From contig NZ_CP117449.1 of NCBI RefSeq assembly GCF_030687835.1, forward strand, positions 2,046,001 through 2,110,000: a DNA stretch of 64,000 nucleotides, written 5' to 3'. The notes beneath the pieces were generated by a model. It was not told the origin of the DNA. It made no database searches and saw only the letters and a list, made by a program, of their open reading frames with translations. The translations under genes were made by a program, and so were the position numbers. This DNA is from Pseudomonas hefeiensis. GTDB taxonomy: Bacteria > Pseudomonadota > Gammaproteobacteria > Pseudomonadales > Pseudomonadaceae. The first letter of the stretch is position 1, and each line of letters begins with the position of its first letter. Below, in pieces: positions 31,284-41,249 of this stretch.

Positions 31284-33977
31284 TCAGCGTTTTTCCAGCT
31301 TATCCGGCAACGGCGCGAACAGCGCCTCGATATCGTCGCTTTGCAGTTTCCAGTCTCCGGCCACGCGCCCGTCCAATACGCCGGCTGCGAGGTCGGATTT
31401 CTCCTTCTGCAGTAACTGAATTTTCTCTTCCACCGTGCCTCGGGCAATCATTTTGTAGACGAACACCGGCTTCTCCTGGCCGATGCGATAAGCCCGGTCG
31501 GTTGCCTGGTTTTCGGTGGCGGGGTTCCACCACGGGTCGTAGTGGATCACCGTGTCAGCCTCGGTCAGGTTCAGGCCCACGCCGCCGGCCTTCAGACTGA
31601 TCAGAAAGATCTGACGCTTGCCGCTCTGGAATTCCTTGACCGGCGTACGTCGGTCCCGGGTCTGGCCGGTCAGGATGGCGTAATCGACGCCGCGTTTCTT
31701 CAGTTCGTCTTCGATCAGCGACAGCATCGACGTGAACTGGGAAAACAGCAGGACCCGACGACCCTCTTCAAACAGCTCTTCGAGCATTTCCATCAGGCTG
31801 TCGAGCTTGCCTGAAGTGCTGCCCCGGGCGGGCAGGGCAGCATCATTGAGCAGGCGCAGGTCACAACAGACCTGGCGAAGTTTGAGCAGTGCCTCGAGAA
31901 TGATGATCTGGCTGCGAGCTACGCCTTTGCGAGTGATCTCGTCGCGTACCTTCTTGTCCATGGCCAGGCGCATGGTTTCGTAGACGTCCCGCTGGGCATC
32001 GCTGAGCTCGACCCAATGAATGATCTCGGTCTTGGGTGGCAGTTCTGTCGCCACTTGCTCCTTGGTCCGGCGCAGCAGAAAAGGTTTTATCCGACCGTTG
32101 AGGTGCTGCAGTCGCACATCGCTGCCGCGCTTTTCAATCGGCACGCGGTAGTCTCGGTTGAAGCTCTTGACGTCCCCGAGCCATCCCGGCAGCAGGAAGT
32201 GGAACAGTGACCACAATTCGCCCAGGTGGTTTTCCAGGGGCGTACCGGACAGGCACAGCCGCTGTCGGGCGTTGAGTTCGCGGGCGGCCTCGGCGGCTTT
32301 GCTGTTCGGATTCTTGATGTACTGGGCTTCATCGAGGATCAGCACGTGCAATGGCTGTGCCGCCAGGCGCTCGACATCCTTGGGCAGCAGCGCATAGGTG
32401 GTGAGGACCAGGTCGTAATCGCCCAGCCGGTCAAAATGCTTCTTGCGCCCGGCGCCGTACAGGGCCAACACCTTGAGTTGCGGGGTGAAGTGGGCGGCCT
32501 CGTCGAGCCAGTTGGGGATCAGGCTGGTGGGCATGACCACCATGCAGGGGCGGTCGAGGCGCCCGGCGTTTTTTTCGCTGAGGATATGCGCCAGGGTTTG
32601 CAGGGTTTTACCCAGGCCCATGTCGTCCGCGAGGATGCCGCCCACTTCGAGCTGCCTGAGCGATTGCATCCAGCTCAAGCCTTCAAGCTGATAAGGCCGC
32701 AGCGTGGCGTTCAAGCCTTCTGGCGCGGTGCTGGTGTAGTCCTTGATGTCCCGCAGGCGTTGGGCCAGGCCACGGATGTGCTCGCCGCCTTCCCAGCGCA
32801 GGGGCATGTCTTGCAGCGGGTTCAGGCGCAGGGCATCCGCGCTGTTCAGGCGCAGCTTGGTGGTGCCGGGCTCCTGCAGGTAAAACTCGCCCAGGGTCGC
32901 CAGTACCGGTTTCAGCCGGCCATAGGGCAGGGCCACTTGCTGCGGGCCGAACTCGGAGTTCGGACGGTTGGGCAAGTTGACCAGAATGAGTTCGTCATCG
33001 CGACGCCTGGCCAGGCGTTCCGGGTTGAACAGTTCGATGTGCGAGCGCATCAGGTTCAGCAGGATCGGCAGCAGGCTCAATCGCTCGCCGTTGACGATAA
33101 TCCCCAGTTCCAGGTCGAACCAGTCCCGTTCCGGAGTTTCATCGACGGTGGCGTACCACTCGTCCACCGCCGTCAGGTCGAAACCGAAATCCTCGTCGAT
33201 CTGCAACTCCCAGCCCTGACTACGCAGTTTCGGCAGATCGTTGAGGGTGAACGTCAGCCAGGCACTGTCGTTGACCATCTCGTACAGCTCACCGGCGCTT
33301 TCGGGCAGGGCCTTGCTTTGGCGGGTTGCGATTTTGAAGCCGAGGATTCGTAGCTGTTCGCGGTAGGACTGCTCCACCTCCGTCTGGCGTTTTATCCGCA
33401 GCGTCTGTGTGTCCTGGCGAATCAGTACGTCAGTGTTGCGCTGGCCGCTGATGTATTCGTCCAGGTAGCTGAAAGACAGAGCGGCGCGGTGCTGGATATA
33501 GCGCTGCATCTTGCCGTTGCGCGGCTCGAAGGCGCTGAACTCGATGCTTGCCAGCCACAGCCGCGGCACTGGCTGGACGTTGTCCACCAGCACTTGCGGC
33601 GGGGCCTTGGGGCTGCGGTTTTCCAGCACTGCCTGGAGTTTCTCCAGTAACTGCGCGTCTTTCTCGGCGGCCGGGTAGGCCAGGGTTTCCTGGACTTGCA
33701 GCAGCACCGCCGCGCAGTGCTTGCAGTTGATGCGCACCGGGCAGGTACAGGCGGCTTCGAGCAGAATCAGCGTGCCTTTGGCTGACTCTTTAAGGCGAAT
33801 CGTCTGGCGGTAAACGTTGCCCCCAGAACCTTCACAACTGGCGGTGATGGTGCTGTCGCCGGCCTCGACGATCCTGACGCGGTTTTCCAGCGCGTAACGG
33901 CGCCCACGCTCCAGGCTCTGTTCCTTGAATCGATTGACCCAGGAAGGTGCCAGGGGTTTGCTCAGGGGCGAGGGCAT
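31284..33977 (-). CDS. SNF2-family helicase with SWIM zinc finger (short form)
   Basis: An 897-residue SNF2 ATPase with N-terminal SWIM motif (Cys77, Cys79, Cys85, His87), ADDMGLGKTLQTLAHIL near residue 450, LILDEAQYIKN, and ENQATDRAYRIGQEKPVFVY. From about residue 110 onward it aligns closely with the gene at 27804 but lacks the ~200-residue segment right after the SWIM motif. Lobe 2 and the C-terminal ASDDIEALFAPLP-like tail are shared, so the two arose by duplication and inversion. The start at 33977 precedes csiV/mfd on the same strand by 11 bp, suggesting a shared transcript. Confidence 0.9.
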   Translation of the reverse strand: MPSPLSKPLAPSWVNRFKEQSLERGRRYALENRVRIVEAGDSTITASCEGSGGNVYRQTIRLKESAKGTLILLEAACTCPVRINCKHCAAVLLQVQETLAYPAAEKDAQLLEKLQAVLENRSPKAPPQVLVDNVQPVPRLWLASIEFSAFEPRNGKMQRYIQHRAALSFSYLDEYISGQRNTDVLIRQDTQTLRIKRQTEVEQSYREQLRILGFKIATRQSKALPESAGELYEMVNDSAWLTFTLNDLPKLRSQGWELQIDEDFGFDLTAVDEWYATVDETPERDWFDLELGIIVNGERLSLLPILLNLMRSHIELFNPERLARRRDDELILVNLPNRPNSEFGPQQVALPYGRLKPVLATLGEFYLQEPGTTKLRLNSADALRLNPLQDMPLRWEGGEHIRGLAQRLRDIKDYTSTAPEGLNATLRPYQLEGLSWMQSLRQLEVGGILADDMGLGKTLQTLAHILSEKNAGRLDRPCMVVMPTSLIPNWLDEAAHFTPQLKVLALYGAGRKKHFDRLGDYDLVLTTYALLPKDVERLAAQPLHVLILDEAQYIKNPNSKAAEAARELNARQRLCLSGTPLENHLGELWSLFHFLLPGWLGDVKSFNRDYRVPIEKRGSDVRLQHLNGRIKPFLLRRTKEQVATELPPKTEIIHWVELSDAQRDVYETMRLAMDKKVRDEITRKGVARSQIIILEALLKLRQVCCDLRLLNDAALPARGSTSGKLDSLMEMLEELFEEGRRVLLFSQFTSMLSLIEDELKKRGVDYAILTGQTRDRRTPVKEFQSGKRQIFLISLKAGGVGLNLTEADTVIHYDPWWNPATENQATDRAYRIGQEKPVFVYKMIARGTVEEKIQLLQKEKSDLAAGVLDGRVAGDWKLQSDDIEALFAPLPDKLEKR

Positions 33978-33988
33978 AGGCGCGCCGA

Positions 33989-34555
33989 TCAGTCCGGAAT
34001 GACGTCAGGCGCCTGCCGTGGCGCGGGCGCAGTCAGCGAGGTGATTTTGATCAGCAGGCCGAGATGGCCGTTGTCGAGGAAATTCAATTGGCCATTTTTG
34101 GTATGGCTCTGCTGTTTGAGACGTTCGCTGGAAGTGACCAGGCCATTGGTGTCGATCTGGTTGATCCAGAAGTCGGCATCCACGTCGGTAAAACGCCCCA
34201 GTTTCAGTTCCAGGGTCCCTTCGATGGGAAACTGACCGAACTGTTCTGCGCCGTCACTGACGGCGATTCTGCTGCCCTGTTCGCCCAGGTTCTGCTGCCA
34301 GGCTTTGTGCATCAGCACCGTGTACTGGCCGCTGGCGTTGAGTTTTTCCACGATGTGACCCAATGCAGGCGTGCGCTGGCTGTTCGCGTCCAGGCGTTGC
34401 GCACCCGCGTCCCAGTCCTCCGGCGCGGCGCGGCTGACAATCGCCGGCTCGGCGTTCTGGCGCATCAGGATCATTTCAACCTGATACAGGTCATCGGCAA
34501 ACGCCAGGGGAGCGACCAGGGTCATCAACAAGGTCAGTGAGCGGAACAGGCGCAT
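33989..34555 (-). CDS. csiV: CsiV family periplasmic protein
   Basis: A 188-residue protein with a clear signal peptide (MRLFRSLTLLMTLVAPLAFA, cleavage near residue 20) and a mature part YQVEMILMRQNAEPAIVSR, the CsiV family start. CsiV was described in Shewanella as a peptidoglycan-binding cell-division protein; conservation of that role in Pseudomonas is inferred. It follows mfd by 10 bp on the same strand, the usual Pseudomonas arrangement, and precedes the short SNF2 gene by 11 bp, so all three may be cotranscribed. Confidence 0.8.
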   Translation of the reverse strand: MRLFRSLTLLMTLVAPLAFADDLYQVEMILMRQNAEPAIVSRAAPEDWDAGAQRLDANSQRTPALGHIVEKLNASGQYTVLMHKAWQQNLGEQGSRIAVSDGAEQFGQFPIEGTLELKLGRFTDVDADFWINQIDTNGLVTSSERLKQQSHTKNGQLNFLDNGHLGLLIKITSLTAPAPRQAPDVIPD

Positions 34556-34565
34556 GGGGCGTCCT

Positions 34566-37500
34566 TCAAGCAGGGGTCGGAGTGAGGCGCTCGAACAGCG
34601 CTTCTACGGTATTGAAACGCTCTTCCGGGCGTTCCATGGGCACCATGAATTTGAACATCGTGGCACCTTCGAACTTGTAGCGTTTGGGCTGGCCCTGGAT
34701 CAGCTTGATCAGGACCAGTGGATCGACCGGCGTCTGGGCTTCGAATTCGATACGACCGCCATTGGGGCCGCCATCGACTTTCTTGATGCCCAGTTGCTCG
34801 GCCTTGAGCTTGAGCCAGGTGGTACGCACCAGGTTCTTGGTTGGCTCCGGCAGCAGGCCGAAGCGGTCGATCATCTCCACTTGCAGGTCCTTGAGGCCTT
34901 CTTCGTCGGTGGCCGAGGCGATGCGTTTGTAGAGAATCAGCCGTGCGTGGACATCCGGCAGGTAGTCTTCCGGGATCAGCGCCGGTACCCGCAGATTGAT
35001 CTCCGGCCCGCCACCCAACGGTTGGTCGAGGTTCGGTTGCTCACCCTTGCGGATCGACTTGACCGCCCGTTCGAGCATTTCCATGTACAGGGTGAAACCC
35101 ACGGCCTGGATCTGGCCACTCTGGCCGTCGCCCAGCAACTCGCCTGCACCACGGATTTCCAGATCGTTGGTGGCCAGCACGAAACCGGCGCCCAGGTCCT
35201 GGGTGTTGGCGATGGCTTCCAGGCGCTTTTCCGCGTCCGGAGTGATCTGCTGGCGCGGCGGCGTCAACAGGTAGGCGTAGGCCTGGTGGTGACTGCGCCC
35301 GACCCGACCGCGCAACTGGTGCAACTGGGCCAGGCCGAATTTGTCGGCGCGCTCGATGATGATGGTGTTCGCGCTCGGCACATCGATGCCGGTCTCAATG
35401 ATGGTCGAGGCGATCAGCACGTTGAAGCGCTTGTGGTAGAAATCGCTCATCACCTGTTCGAGTTCACGTTCGCGCATCTGCCCGTGGCCGATGGCGATGC
35501 GGGCTTCCGGCACCAGTTCGGCCAGGTCGGCAGCGCATTTTTCGATGGTCTTGACGTCGTTGTGCAGGTAGTAGACCTGGCCGCCACGCAGCAGCTCGCG
35601 TAGCAGGGCCTCCTTGATCGTGCTTTTGTTCTGCTCCATGACGAAGGTGCGCACCGACAGGCGCCGGGCCGGCGGCGTGGCGATGATCGACAGGTCACGC
35701 ATGCCCGACACCGCCATGTTCAGCGTGCGCGGGATCGGCGTGGCTGTCAGGGTCAGAATGTCGACCTCGCTGCGCAGGGCCTTGAGCTGTTCTTTCTGGC
35801 GCACGCCAAAGCGGTGCTCTTCGTCGATGATCACCAGCCCCAGGTTTTTGATCTTCACATCGTCCTGCAGCAGTTTGTGCGTACCAATGACGATGTCGAT
35901 CTTGCCCTCGGCCAGATCGGCCACGGCCGCATTCACTTCCTTGGTGGATTTGAAGCGGCTCATCACCTCCACGGTGACCGGCCAGTCGGCGAAGCGGTCG
36001 CGGAAACTGTTGTAGTGCTGCTGGGCAAGCAGGGTGGTGGGCACCAGGATCGCCACCTGCCGGCCGCCGTGAACGGCAATGAATGCGGCGCGCATGGCCA
36101 CTTCGGTCTTGCCGAAACCAACATCGCCGCACACCAGCCGGTCCATCGGTTTGGGCGCGAGCATGTCGGCGCGCACGGCTTCGATGGTGGTCTGCTGGTC
36201 GACGGTTTCTTCGAAGGGAAACCCGGCGCTGAAGGTTTCGTAGTCGGCTTTCGGGTCGGCGAAGGCATATCCCTCGCGGGCGGCGCGACGGGCGTAGATG
36301 TCCAGCAACTCGGCGGCCACGTCACGCACTTGTTCGGCGGCCTTGCGCTTGGCTTTCTGCCAGGTTTCCGAACCCAGCCGATGCAGCGGTGCCAGGGCGT
36401 CGTCGCTGCCGGTGTAGCGGGCGATCAGGTGCAGGTTCGCCACCGGCACATAGAGCTTGGCGCCCTCGGCGTATTGCAGGGTGAGGAACTCGGCAGCCTG
36501 GTTGTCGATTTCCAGGGTCGCCAGGCCCAGGTAGCGGCCCACGCCGTGGTCGATATGCACCACCGGCGCGCCTTCGCGCAGTTCGGTGAGGTTTTTGATG
36601 ACGGCGTCGTTGGCGGCGTCGGCGCGTTTCTCGCGGCGGCGGCGCTGCATGACGCGCTGGCCGAACAACGGGCTTTCGGCCACCAGCGCCAAGGCCGGGT
36701 CTTCCAGGACAAGGCCGTCGTTCAGCGGCGCGATGGTAATCGCCAGGCGATCTTTGCCCGCGACGAAGTCCGGCCAACTGTCGACGGTTTTTGGTCTCAG
36801 CTTCAGGCGTTCGAGCAATTCCAGCAGCACTTCACGACGGCCGGCGGATTCAGCGGTGAACAGCACGCGCCCCGGGAACTCGTCGAGGAAGCCCGCCAGC
36901 GCCGCCAGTGGCTGTGTGGCCTTGGCTTCGATCGCCAGGTCCGGCAAGGCCTTGGCCGGGAAGCGTTCGCGGCCGACGCCGGTTTCCACGTCCTGCTGAC
37001 TTGCCACCACGCGTGGCCAGCTCTTGAGTCGGGCAAAGCAGTCTTCCACCGGCAGGAACAGCTCGGCCGGTGGCAATAAAGGACGGGAAGGATCGACGCG
37101 GCGCTCTTCGTAGCGATTGCGCACATCGTTCCAGAAATTTTCCGCCGCCTGTTCGATGCCGGGCAGGGAAAACACCTGGGTGTCCTGGGGCAGGTAATCG
37201 AACAGGGTGGAGGTTTCTTCGAAAAATAGCGGCAGGTAGTACTCGATACCGGCGGGAGTGATCCCGCTGCTCAGGTCCTGAAAGATCGGGCAGCGACGGA
37301 AATCCACATCGAAACGTTCGCGAAAGCGCGCCTTGAAGCGGGTCACGGCGTCTTTTTGCAGCGGGAATTCCTTGGCCGGCAGCAGGCGCACCGACTGTAC
37401 TTTGTCGATGGAGCGTTGGTTTTCCGGGTCGAAGGTGCGCAGGGTTTCGATTTCGTCATCGAACAGGTCGATGCGGTAAGGCAATTTACTGCCCATCGGG

Positions 37501-38015
37501 AACAGATCGATCAACGCACCGCGCACCGCGAACTCGCCATGCTCGTACACCGTGTCGACGCAACGATAGCCACTGGCTTCAAGACGGCTGCGCATTTGCT
37601 CGACGTCGAGCTTCTGGCCGATGTCCAGCACCAGGCTGCTGCCCAGCAAAAACTGGGTCGGCGCCAGGCGATGTAGGGCCGTGGTGATTGGCACTACCAA
37701 AACGCCATGACTGAGCTCCGGCAACCGGTAAAGGCTGGCGATTCGCTGGGAAATGATGTCCTGGTGGGGCGAAAACAGATCGTAGGGCAGGGTTTCCCAG
37801 TCCGGGAAATGCAGCACGGGCAAATCCGGGGCGAAGAAACTCAGTTCCTGTTCGAGCCGCTCGGCGCTTTGGCTGTCGGCGGTCAGCAGCAGGGTAAAGC
37901 GCTTTGCAGCGCTGGCAGCCTCGGCGATGGCCAGGCTCAGGGCGGCACCGGGCAGGTTGCCCCAGTGCTGTTTACCTGCCGCGGCAGGGAGAAGCGGGAG
38001 ACGCAGAACGGGCAC
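34566..38015 (-). CDS. mfd: Transcription-repair coupling factor
   Basis: A 1149-residue Mfd, which removes stalled RNA polymerase from damaged DNA and recruits UvrA. The order is an N-terminal UvrB-homology part (HFPDWETLPYDLFSPHQD), a CarD-like RNAP-binding domain (VVHIDHGVGRYLGLA), a translocase with CGDVGFGKTEVAMRAAF and IIDEEHRFGV, then LHQLRGRVGRS and the TRCF C-terminal domain. The frame stays open upstream to 39497, opposite gap, but homology begins at the GTG at 38015 (Val-Pro-Val-Leu-Arg-Leu-Pro), which gives the normal length. GTG is therefore chosen; the ribosome site (GGAG, about 12 nt away) is weak. Confidence 0.95.
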   Translation of the reverse strand: MPVLRLPLLPAAAGKQHWGNLPGAALSLAIAEAASAAKRFTLLLTADSQSAERLEQELSFFAPDLPVLHFPDWETLPYDLFSPHQDIISQRIASLYRLPELSHGVLVVPITTALHRLAPTQFLLGSSLVLDIGQKLDVEQMRSRLEASGYRCVDTVYEHGEFAVRGALIDLFPMGSKLPYRIDLFDDEIETLRTFDPENQRSIDKVQSVRLLPAKEFPLQKDAVTRFKARFRERFDVDFRRCPIFQDLSSGITPAGIEYYLPLFFEETSTLFDYLPQDTQVFSLPGIEQAAENFWNDVRNRYEERRVDPSRPLLPPAELFLPVEDCFARLKSWPRVVASQQDVETGVGRERFPAKALPDLAIEAKATQPLAALAGFLDEFPGRVLFTAESAGRREVLLELLERLKLRPKTVDSWPDFVAGKDRLAITIAPLNDGLVLEDPALALVAESPLFGQRVMQRRRREKRADAANDAVIKNLTELREGAPVVHIDHGVGRYLGLATLEIDNQAAEFLTLQYAEGAKLYVPVANLHLIARYTGSDDALAPLHRLGSETWQKAKRKAAEQVRDVAAELLDIYARRAAREGYAFADPKADYETFSAGFPFEETVDQQTTIEAVRADMLAPKPMDRLVCGDVGFGKTEVAMRAAFIAVHGGRQVAILVPTTLLAQQHYNSFRDRFADWPVTVEVMSRFKSTKEVNAAVADLAEGKIDIVIGTHKLLQDDVKIKNLGLVIIDEEHRFGVRQKEQLKALRSEVDILTLTATPIPRTLNMAVSGMRDLSIIATPPARRLSVRTFVMEQNKSTIKEALLRELLRGGQVYYLHNDVKTIEKCAADLAELVPEARIAIGHGQMRERELEQVMSDFYHKRFNVLIASTIIETGIDVPSANTIIIERADKFGLAQLHQLRGRVGRSHHQAYAYLLTPPRQQITPDAEKRLEAIANTQDLGAGFVLATNDLEIRGAGELLGDGQSGQIQAVGFTLYMEMLERAVKSIRKGEQPNLDQPLGGGPEINLRVPALIPEDYLPDVHARLILYKRIASATDEEGLKDLQVEMIDRFGLLPEPTKNLVRTTWLKLKAEQLGIKKVDGGPNGGRIEFEAQTPVDPLVLIKLIQGQPKRYKFEGATMFKFMVPMERPEERFNTVEALFERLTPTPA

Positions 38016-38198
38016 GGAAGGTTGAGCTCCAGCGTTGCGACAAAGTCGACAATTGTAGCGGGGGAAGGGGGCAGCTGTCAGTCGCAGACTACCCCGGCAG
38101 ACAGGAAAACCACGGTGCGACAGGCGCGCATTGCTCCGCCGAGTACTCGGCGGCATAATGTAGCCCCTTTTTTCAGCCCCTACATGTGGAAGGTTCCC

Positions 38199-39647
38199 GT
38201 GACTCAGAAGCCCGACCAGTGTCTTGGTGAATGGATCGATCGTGAAGCACTCGCAGAAGCGATGATCCCTCTCATCGGTCAGCTCTACCGCAATAACAAC
38301 GTGGTGAGCTCGATCTATGGCCGCAGCCTGATCAACCAGTCTGTCATCGCGATTCTCAAGGCTCACCGCTTTGCTCGCCACCGTTCTTCCGACGACAGCG
38401 AACTCTCCGTCCACGAAACATTCCCCCTGCTCAAGGCCATGAGCGAGCTCAAGCTCGGCGCGGCTTCGGTGGACCTGGGCAAGCTGGCGTTCAAATTCCG
38501 TAACGAAGGCAATGGCCGTAGCGCCGAGCAGTTCGTTCGTGAAGAGATGGCTGATGTGGTTGGCCAGCAAAACGTTTCGGCACGCAAAGGTACCGACGTC
38601 GTGCTCTACGGCTTCGGTCGTATCGGCCGTCTGCTGGCGCGCATCCTGATCGAGAAAACCGGTGGTGGCGACGGTTTGCGCCTGCGTGCCATCGTGGTGC
38701 GCAAAGGCGCGGAGAACGACCTGACCAAGCGCGCCAGCCTGCTGCGTCGCGATTCGGTCCATGGTTCGTTCAACGGCACCATTACCATCGACGAAGAAAA
38801 CAACACCATCACTGCCAACGGCAACCTGATCCAGGTGATCTACGCGAAGAACCCGACCGAGGTGGATTACACCCAGTACGGCATCAAGGATGCGCTGCTG
38901 GTGGACAACACCGGTGTCTGGCGTGACGCCGATGGTCTGGGCCAGCACCTGGCATGCCCGGGTGTCGACCGCGTTGTTCTGACCGCGCCTGGCAAGGGCA
39001 AGCTCAAGAACATCGTTCACGGCATCAACCACAACGAAATCACCGCTGACGACAAGATCGTCTCCGCCGCTTCCTGCACCACCAACGCCATCGTGCCGGT
39101 GCTCAAGGCGGTGAACGACAAGTTCGGCATCATCAACGGTCACGTTGAAACCGTTCACTCGTACACCAACGACCAGAACCTGATCGACAACTTCCACAAA
39201 GGCGACCGCCGTGGCCGTAGCGCCGCGCTGAACATGGTGATCACCGAGACCGGTGCCGCCACCGCCGCAGCCAAGGCTTTGCCTGAGCTGGCCGGCAAGC
39301 TGACCGGCAACGCGATCCGTGTACCCACGCCGAACGTATCGATGGCTATCCTCAACCTGAACCTTGAGAAAGCGGCCACCCGTGAAGAGATGAACGAGTA
39401 CCTGCGCTACATGGCGCTGCACTCCGACCTGCACAAGCAGATCGATTTCGTCAATTCCCAGGAAGTGGTGTCCACCGACTTCGTTGGCTCGCGCCATGCC
39501 GGTGTGGTCGACGCTGAAGCAACCATCGTTCAGGACAACCGCGTTGTGCTGTACGTTTGGTACGACAACGAGTTCGGTTATAGCTGCCAGGTCGTTCGCG
39601 TGATGGAAGACATGGCCGGTGTCAACCCGCCAGCGTTCCCGCGCTAA
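38199..39647 (+). CDS. gap: Glyceraldehyde-3-phosphate dehydrogenase (long, N-terminally extended)
   Basis: A 482-residue GAPDH. The NAD domain starts at about residue 127 with VVLYGFGRIGRLLARIL, and catalytic Cys293 is in SAASCTTNAIVPVL. About 125 residues (GEWIDREALAEAMIPL onward) precede the usual fold; this extended form is known for one Pseudomonas Gap. It contains WYDNEFGYSCQVVRV at the C-terminus. I chose GTG 38199 because GGAAGG lies 5 nt upstream; an in-frame ATG at 38184 (487 residues) is the alternative but has no ribosome site. It is divergent from mfd and ends at a strong terminator. Whether it works in glycolysis or gluconeogenesis cannot be seen. Confidence 0.93.
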   Translation: MTQKPDQCLGEWIDREALAEAMIPLIGQLYRNNNVVSSIYGRSLINQSVIAILKAHRFARHRSSDDSELSVHETFPLLKAMSELKLGAASVDLGKLAFKFRNEGNGRSAEQFVREEMADVVGQQNVSARKGTDVVLYGFGRIGRLLARILIEKTGGGDGLRLRAIVVRKGAENDLTKRASLLRRDSVHGSFNGTITIDEENNTITANGNLIQVIYAKNPTEVDYTQYGIKDALLVDNTGVWRDADGLGQHLACPGVDRVVLTAPGKGKLKNIVHGINHNEITADDKIVSAASCTTNAIVPVLKAVNDKFGIINGHVETVHSYTNDQNLIDNFHKGDRRGRSAALNMVITETGAATAAAKALPELAGKLTGNAIRVPTPNVSMAILNLNLEKAATREEMNEYLRYMALHSDLHKQIDFVNSQEVVSTDFVGSRHAGVVDAEATIVQDNRVVLYVWYDNEFGYSCQVVRVMEDMAGVNPPAFPR

Positions 39648-39663
39648 GCCTTAGCCGCCCATG

Positions 39664-39694
39664 AAAACGCCCCGACTTGTCGGGGCGTTTTTTT
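39664..39694 (+). terminator. gap terminator
   Basis: AAACGCCCCGAC / GTCGGGGCGTTT around TT, followed by TTTTG. Very stable. Confidence 0.92.
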
Positions 39695-39724
39695 GTCTGG
39701 GTTTTCTGTCGCCTGGGCTGGCCT

Positions 39725-39791
39725 CATCGCGAGCAGGCTCGCTCCCACATTGGAGCGCGTAAATCCCTGTGGGAGCGAGCCTGCTCGCGAT
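39725..39791. repeat. REPIN
   Basis: ATCGCGAGCAGGCTCGCTCC and the inverted GGAGCGAGCCTGCTCGCGAT about 25 bp apart, between gap and the convergent transporter gene. Confidence 0.9.
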
Positions 39792-39800
39792 AGCAATCTG

Positions 39801-41099
39801 TCAGGCACCGCTCGCCGCCAAGGCCTGTGCAGTCCGCAGTTCATGCCGATTACCCTTGAACAGCACCAGGGTAGCAATCAACCCCAGCACCGCCGCCCCA
39901 CTGAGCCATATCCCCGGCGCGGCCTTGTTGCCCAACACATGAATCAGATAAGTACAGGCCGCTGGGGTAAATCCGCCGAAGGTCGCTGTTGCCAGGCTAT
40001 AAGCCAGAGAGAAGCCGGTGGTGCGCACTTCGAGCGGCATGATTTCCGTCAAGGCGACTACCATGGCGCCGTTGTACGATCCATACAGAAACGACAGCCA
40101 CAACTCCACGATCAACAAATGACTGAAGCTGGGGTTCGCCACCAGCCAGGACAGCGCGGGATATGCCGTGAGGATCGCCAGAATAGTCGCACCCAGCAGC
40201 AAGGGCTTGCGTCCGATCTTGTCGGAAAAAGCTCCCATCACCGGCAGCCAGAAGAAGTTCGACAGACCGATGCATACTGTGACCAGCAACGCATCCAGGT
40301 CCGACAGGTTCAGTTCGGCTTTACCGAAGGTCGGTGTGTACGCCGTGATCAGGTAAAACGACACCGTGGTCATCACCACCAGCGCCATGCCGGCCAGGAC
40401 GATGCCGAAGTTCTGACCGATGGAACGGATGATTTGCGACAAGGAAGGACGATGCTTTCTCGCTTGGAACTCAGGTGTTTCTTCCAGTGAACGACGGATC
40501 ACGAATATCACCGGCACGATCATGCAACCCACCAGGAACGGCACGCGCCAGCCCCATTCGCCCATCTCCAGGGGGCTCAGCCAGTGATTGAGGCCAACAC
40601 CCAGCAGACCGGCGAACACTACGGCGGCCTGTTGACTGGCCGATTGCCAACTGACAAAGAAACCCTTGCGCCCCGGCGTGGAAATTTCCGCCAGATACAC
40701 CGACACGCCACCCAGCTCAACGCCAGCGGAGAAGCCTTGCAGCAGTCGCCCCAGCAGCACCAACAGCGGTGCCGCCACGCCGAGGGTGGCGTAACCCGGC
40801 ACACAGGCGATAAGCACGGTGCCAGCGGCCATCATCGCCAAGGTGATGATCAAGCCTTTGCGGCGGCCGTGCCGGTCGATGTAGGCACCGAGAAAAATCG
40901 CCCCCAGCGGGCGCATCAAGAACCCGGCGCCAAATGTGGCCAGGGACAGCATCAGCGAGGCGAAAGCGCTGTCGGTGGGGAAGAACGTCTTGGCGATGGC
41001 CGTGGCGTAGAAGCCGTAGACCATGAAGTCGAACATCTCCAGGAAGTTGCCGCTGACAACCCGGAAAATCGCCTTGCCGTTGCTGGTGTTGGAAGACAT
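39801..41099 (-). CDS. MFS organic-acid/proton symporter (citrate/tricarballylate type)
   Basis: A 432-residue major facilitator with 12 predicted membrane helices, of the metabolite:H+ symporter branch. The start [29 protein letters not shown] is the CitA/TcuC signature. The loop 2-3 motif appears as [14 protein letters not shown] and the later [15 protein letters not shown]. Tricarboxylates such as citrate or tricarballylate are likely substrates, but no catabolic genes sit beside it to decide. It occupies the place between gap and apbE where P. aeruginosa carries the nqr operon. Its start (41099) faces a repeat-rich leader. Confidence 0.85.
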   Translation of the reverse strand: MSSNTSNGKAIFRVVSGNFLEMFDFMVYGFYATAIAKTFFPTDSAFASLMLSLATFGAGFLMRPLGAIFLGAYIDRHGRRKGLIITLAMMAAGTVLIACVPGYATLGVAAPLLVLLGRLLQGFSAGVELGGVSVYLAEISTPGRKGFFVSWQSASQQAAVVFAGLLGVGLNHWLSPLEMGEWGWRVPFLVGCMIVPVIFVIRRSLEETPEFQARKHRPSLSQIIRSIGQNFGIVLAGMALVVMTTVSFYLITAYTPTFGKAELNLSDLDALLVTVCIGLSNFFWLPVMGAFSDKIGRKPLLLGATILAILTAYPALSWLVANPSFSHLLIVELWLSFLYGSYNGAMVVALTEIMPLEVRTTGFSLAYSLATATFGGFTPAACTYLIHVLGNKAAPGIWLSGAAVLGLIATLVLFKGNRHELRTAQALAASGA

Positions 41100-41161
41100 G
41101 GGTAGCTACTCGTTCTGGTAAATCTTGTATGAAGGCGCTGCACCCCTGTGGGAGGCTTGCA

Positions 41162-41249
41162 GGAACCTTGGAACCTTGGAACCTTGGAACCCAGGAGCCC
41201 AGGAACCCAGGAACCCAGGAGCCCAGGAGCCCAGGAGCCCTGGAACCTG
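41162..41249. repeat. Minisatellite, 11 copies of an 8-bp unit
   Basis: Eleven tandem 8-mers of form GGARCCYN: three GGAACCTT, then mixed GGAACCCA and GGAGCCCA, ending GGAGCCCT and GGAACCTG. The last unit runs into a REP arm at 41246. It lies in the 340-bp gap between the transporter and apbE. Confidence 0.95.

Noticed and set aside
38016..39497. Open frame extending mfd upstream, opposite gap
   Set aside because: Mfd homology starts at GTG 38015 and the extra part is antisense to gap with no protein similarity.
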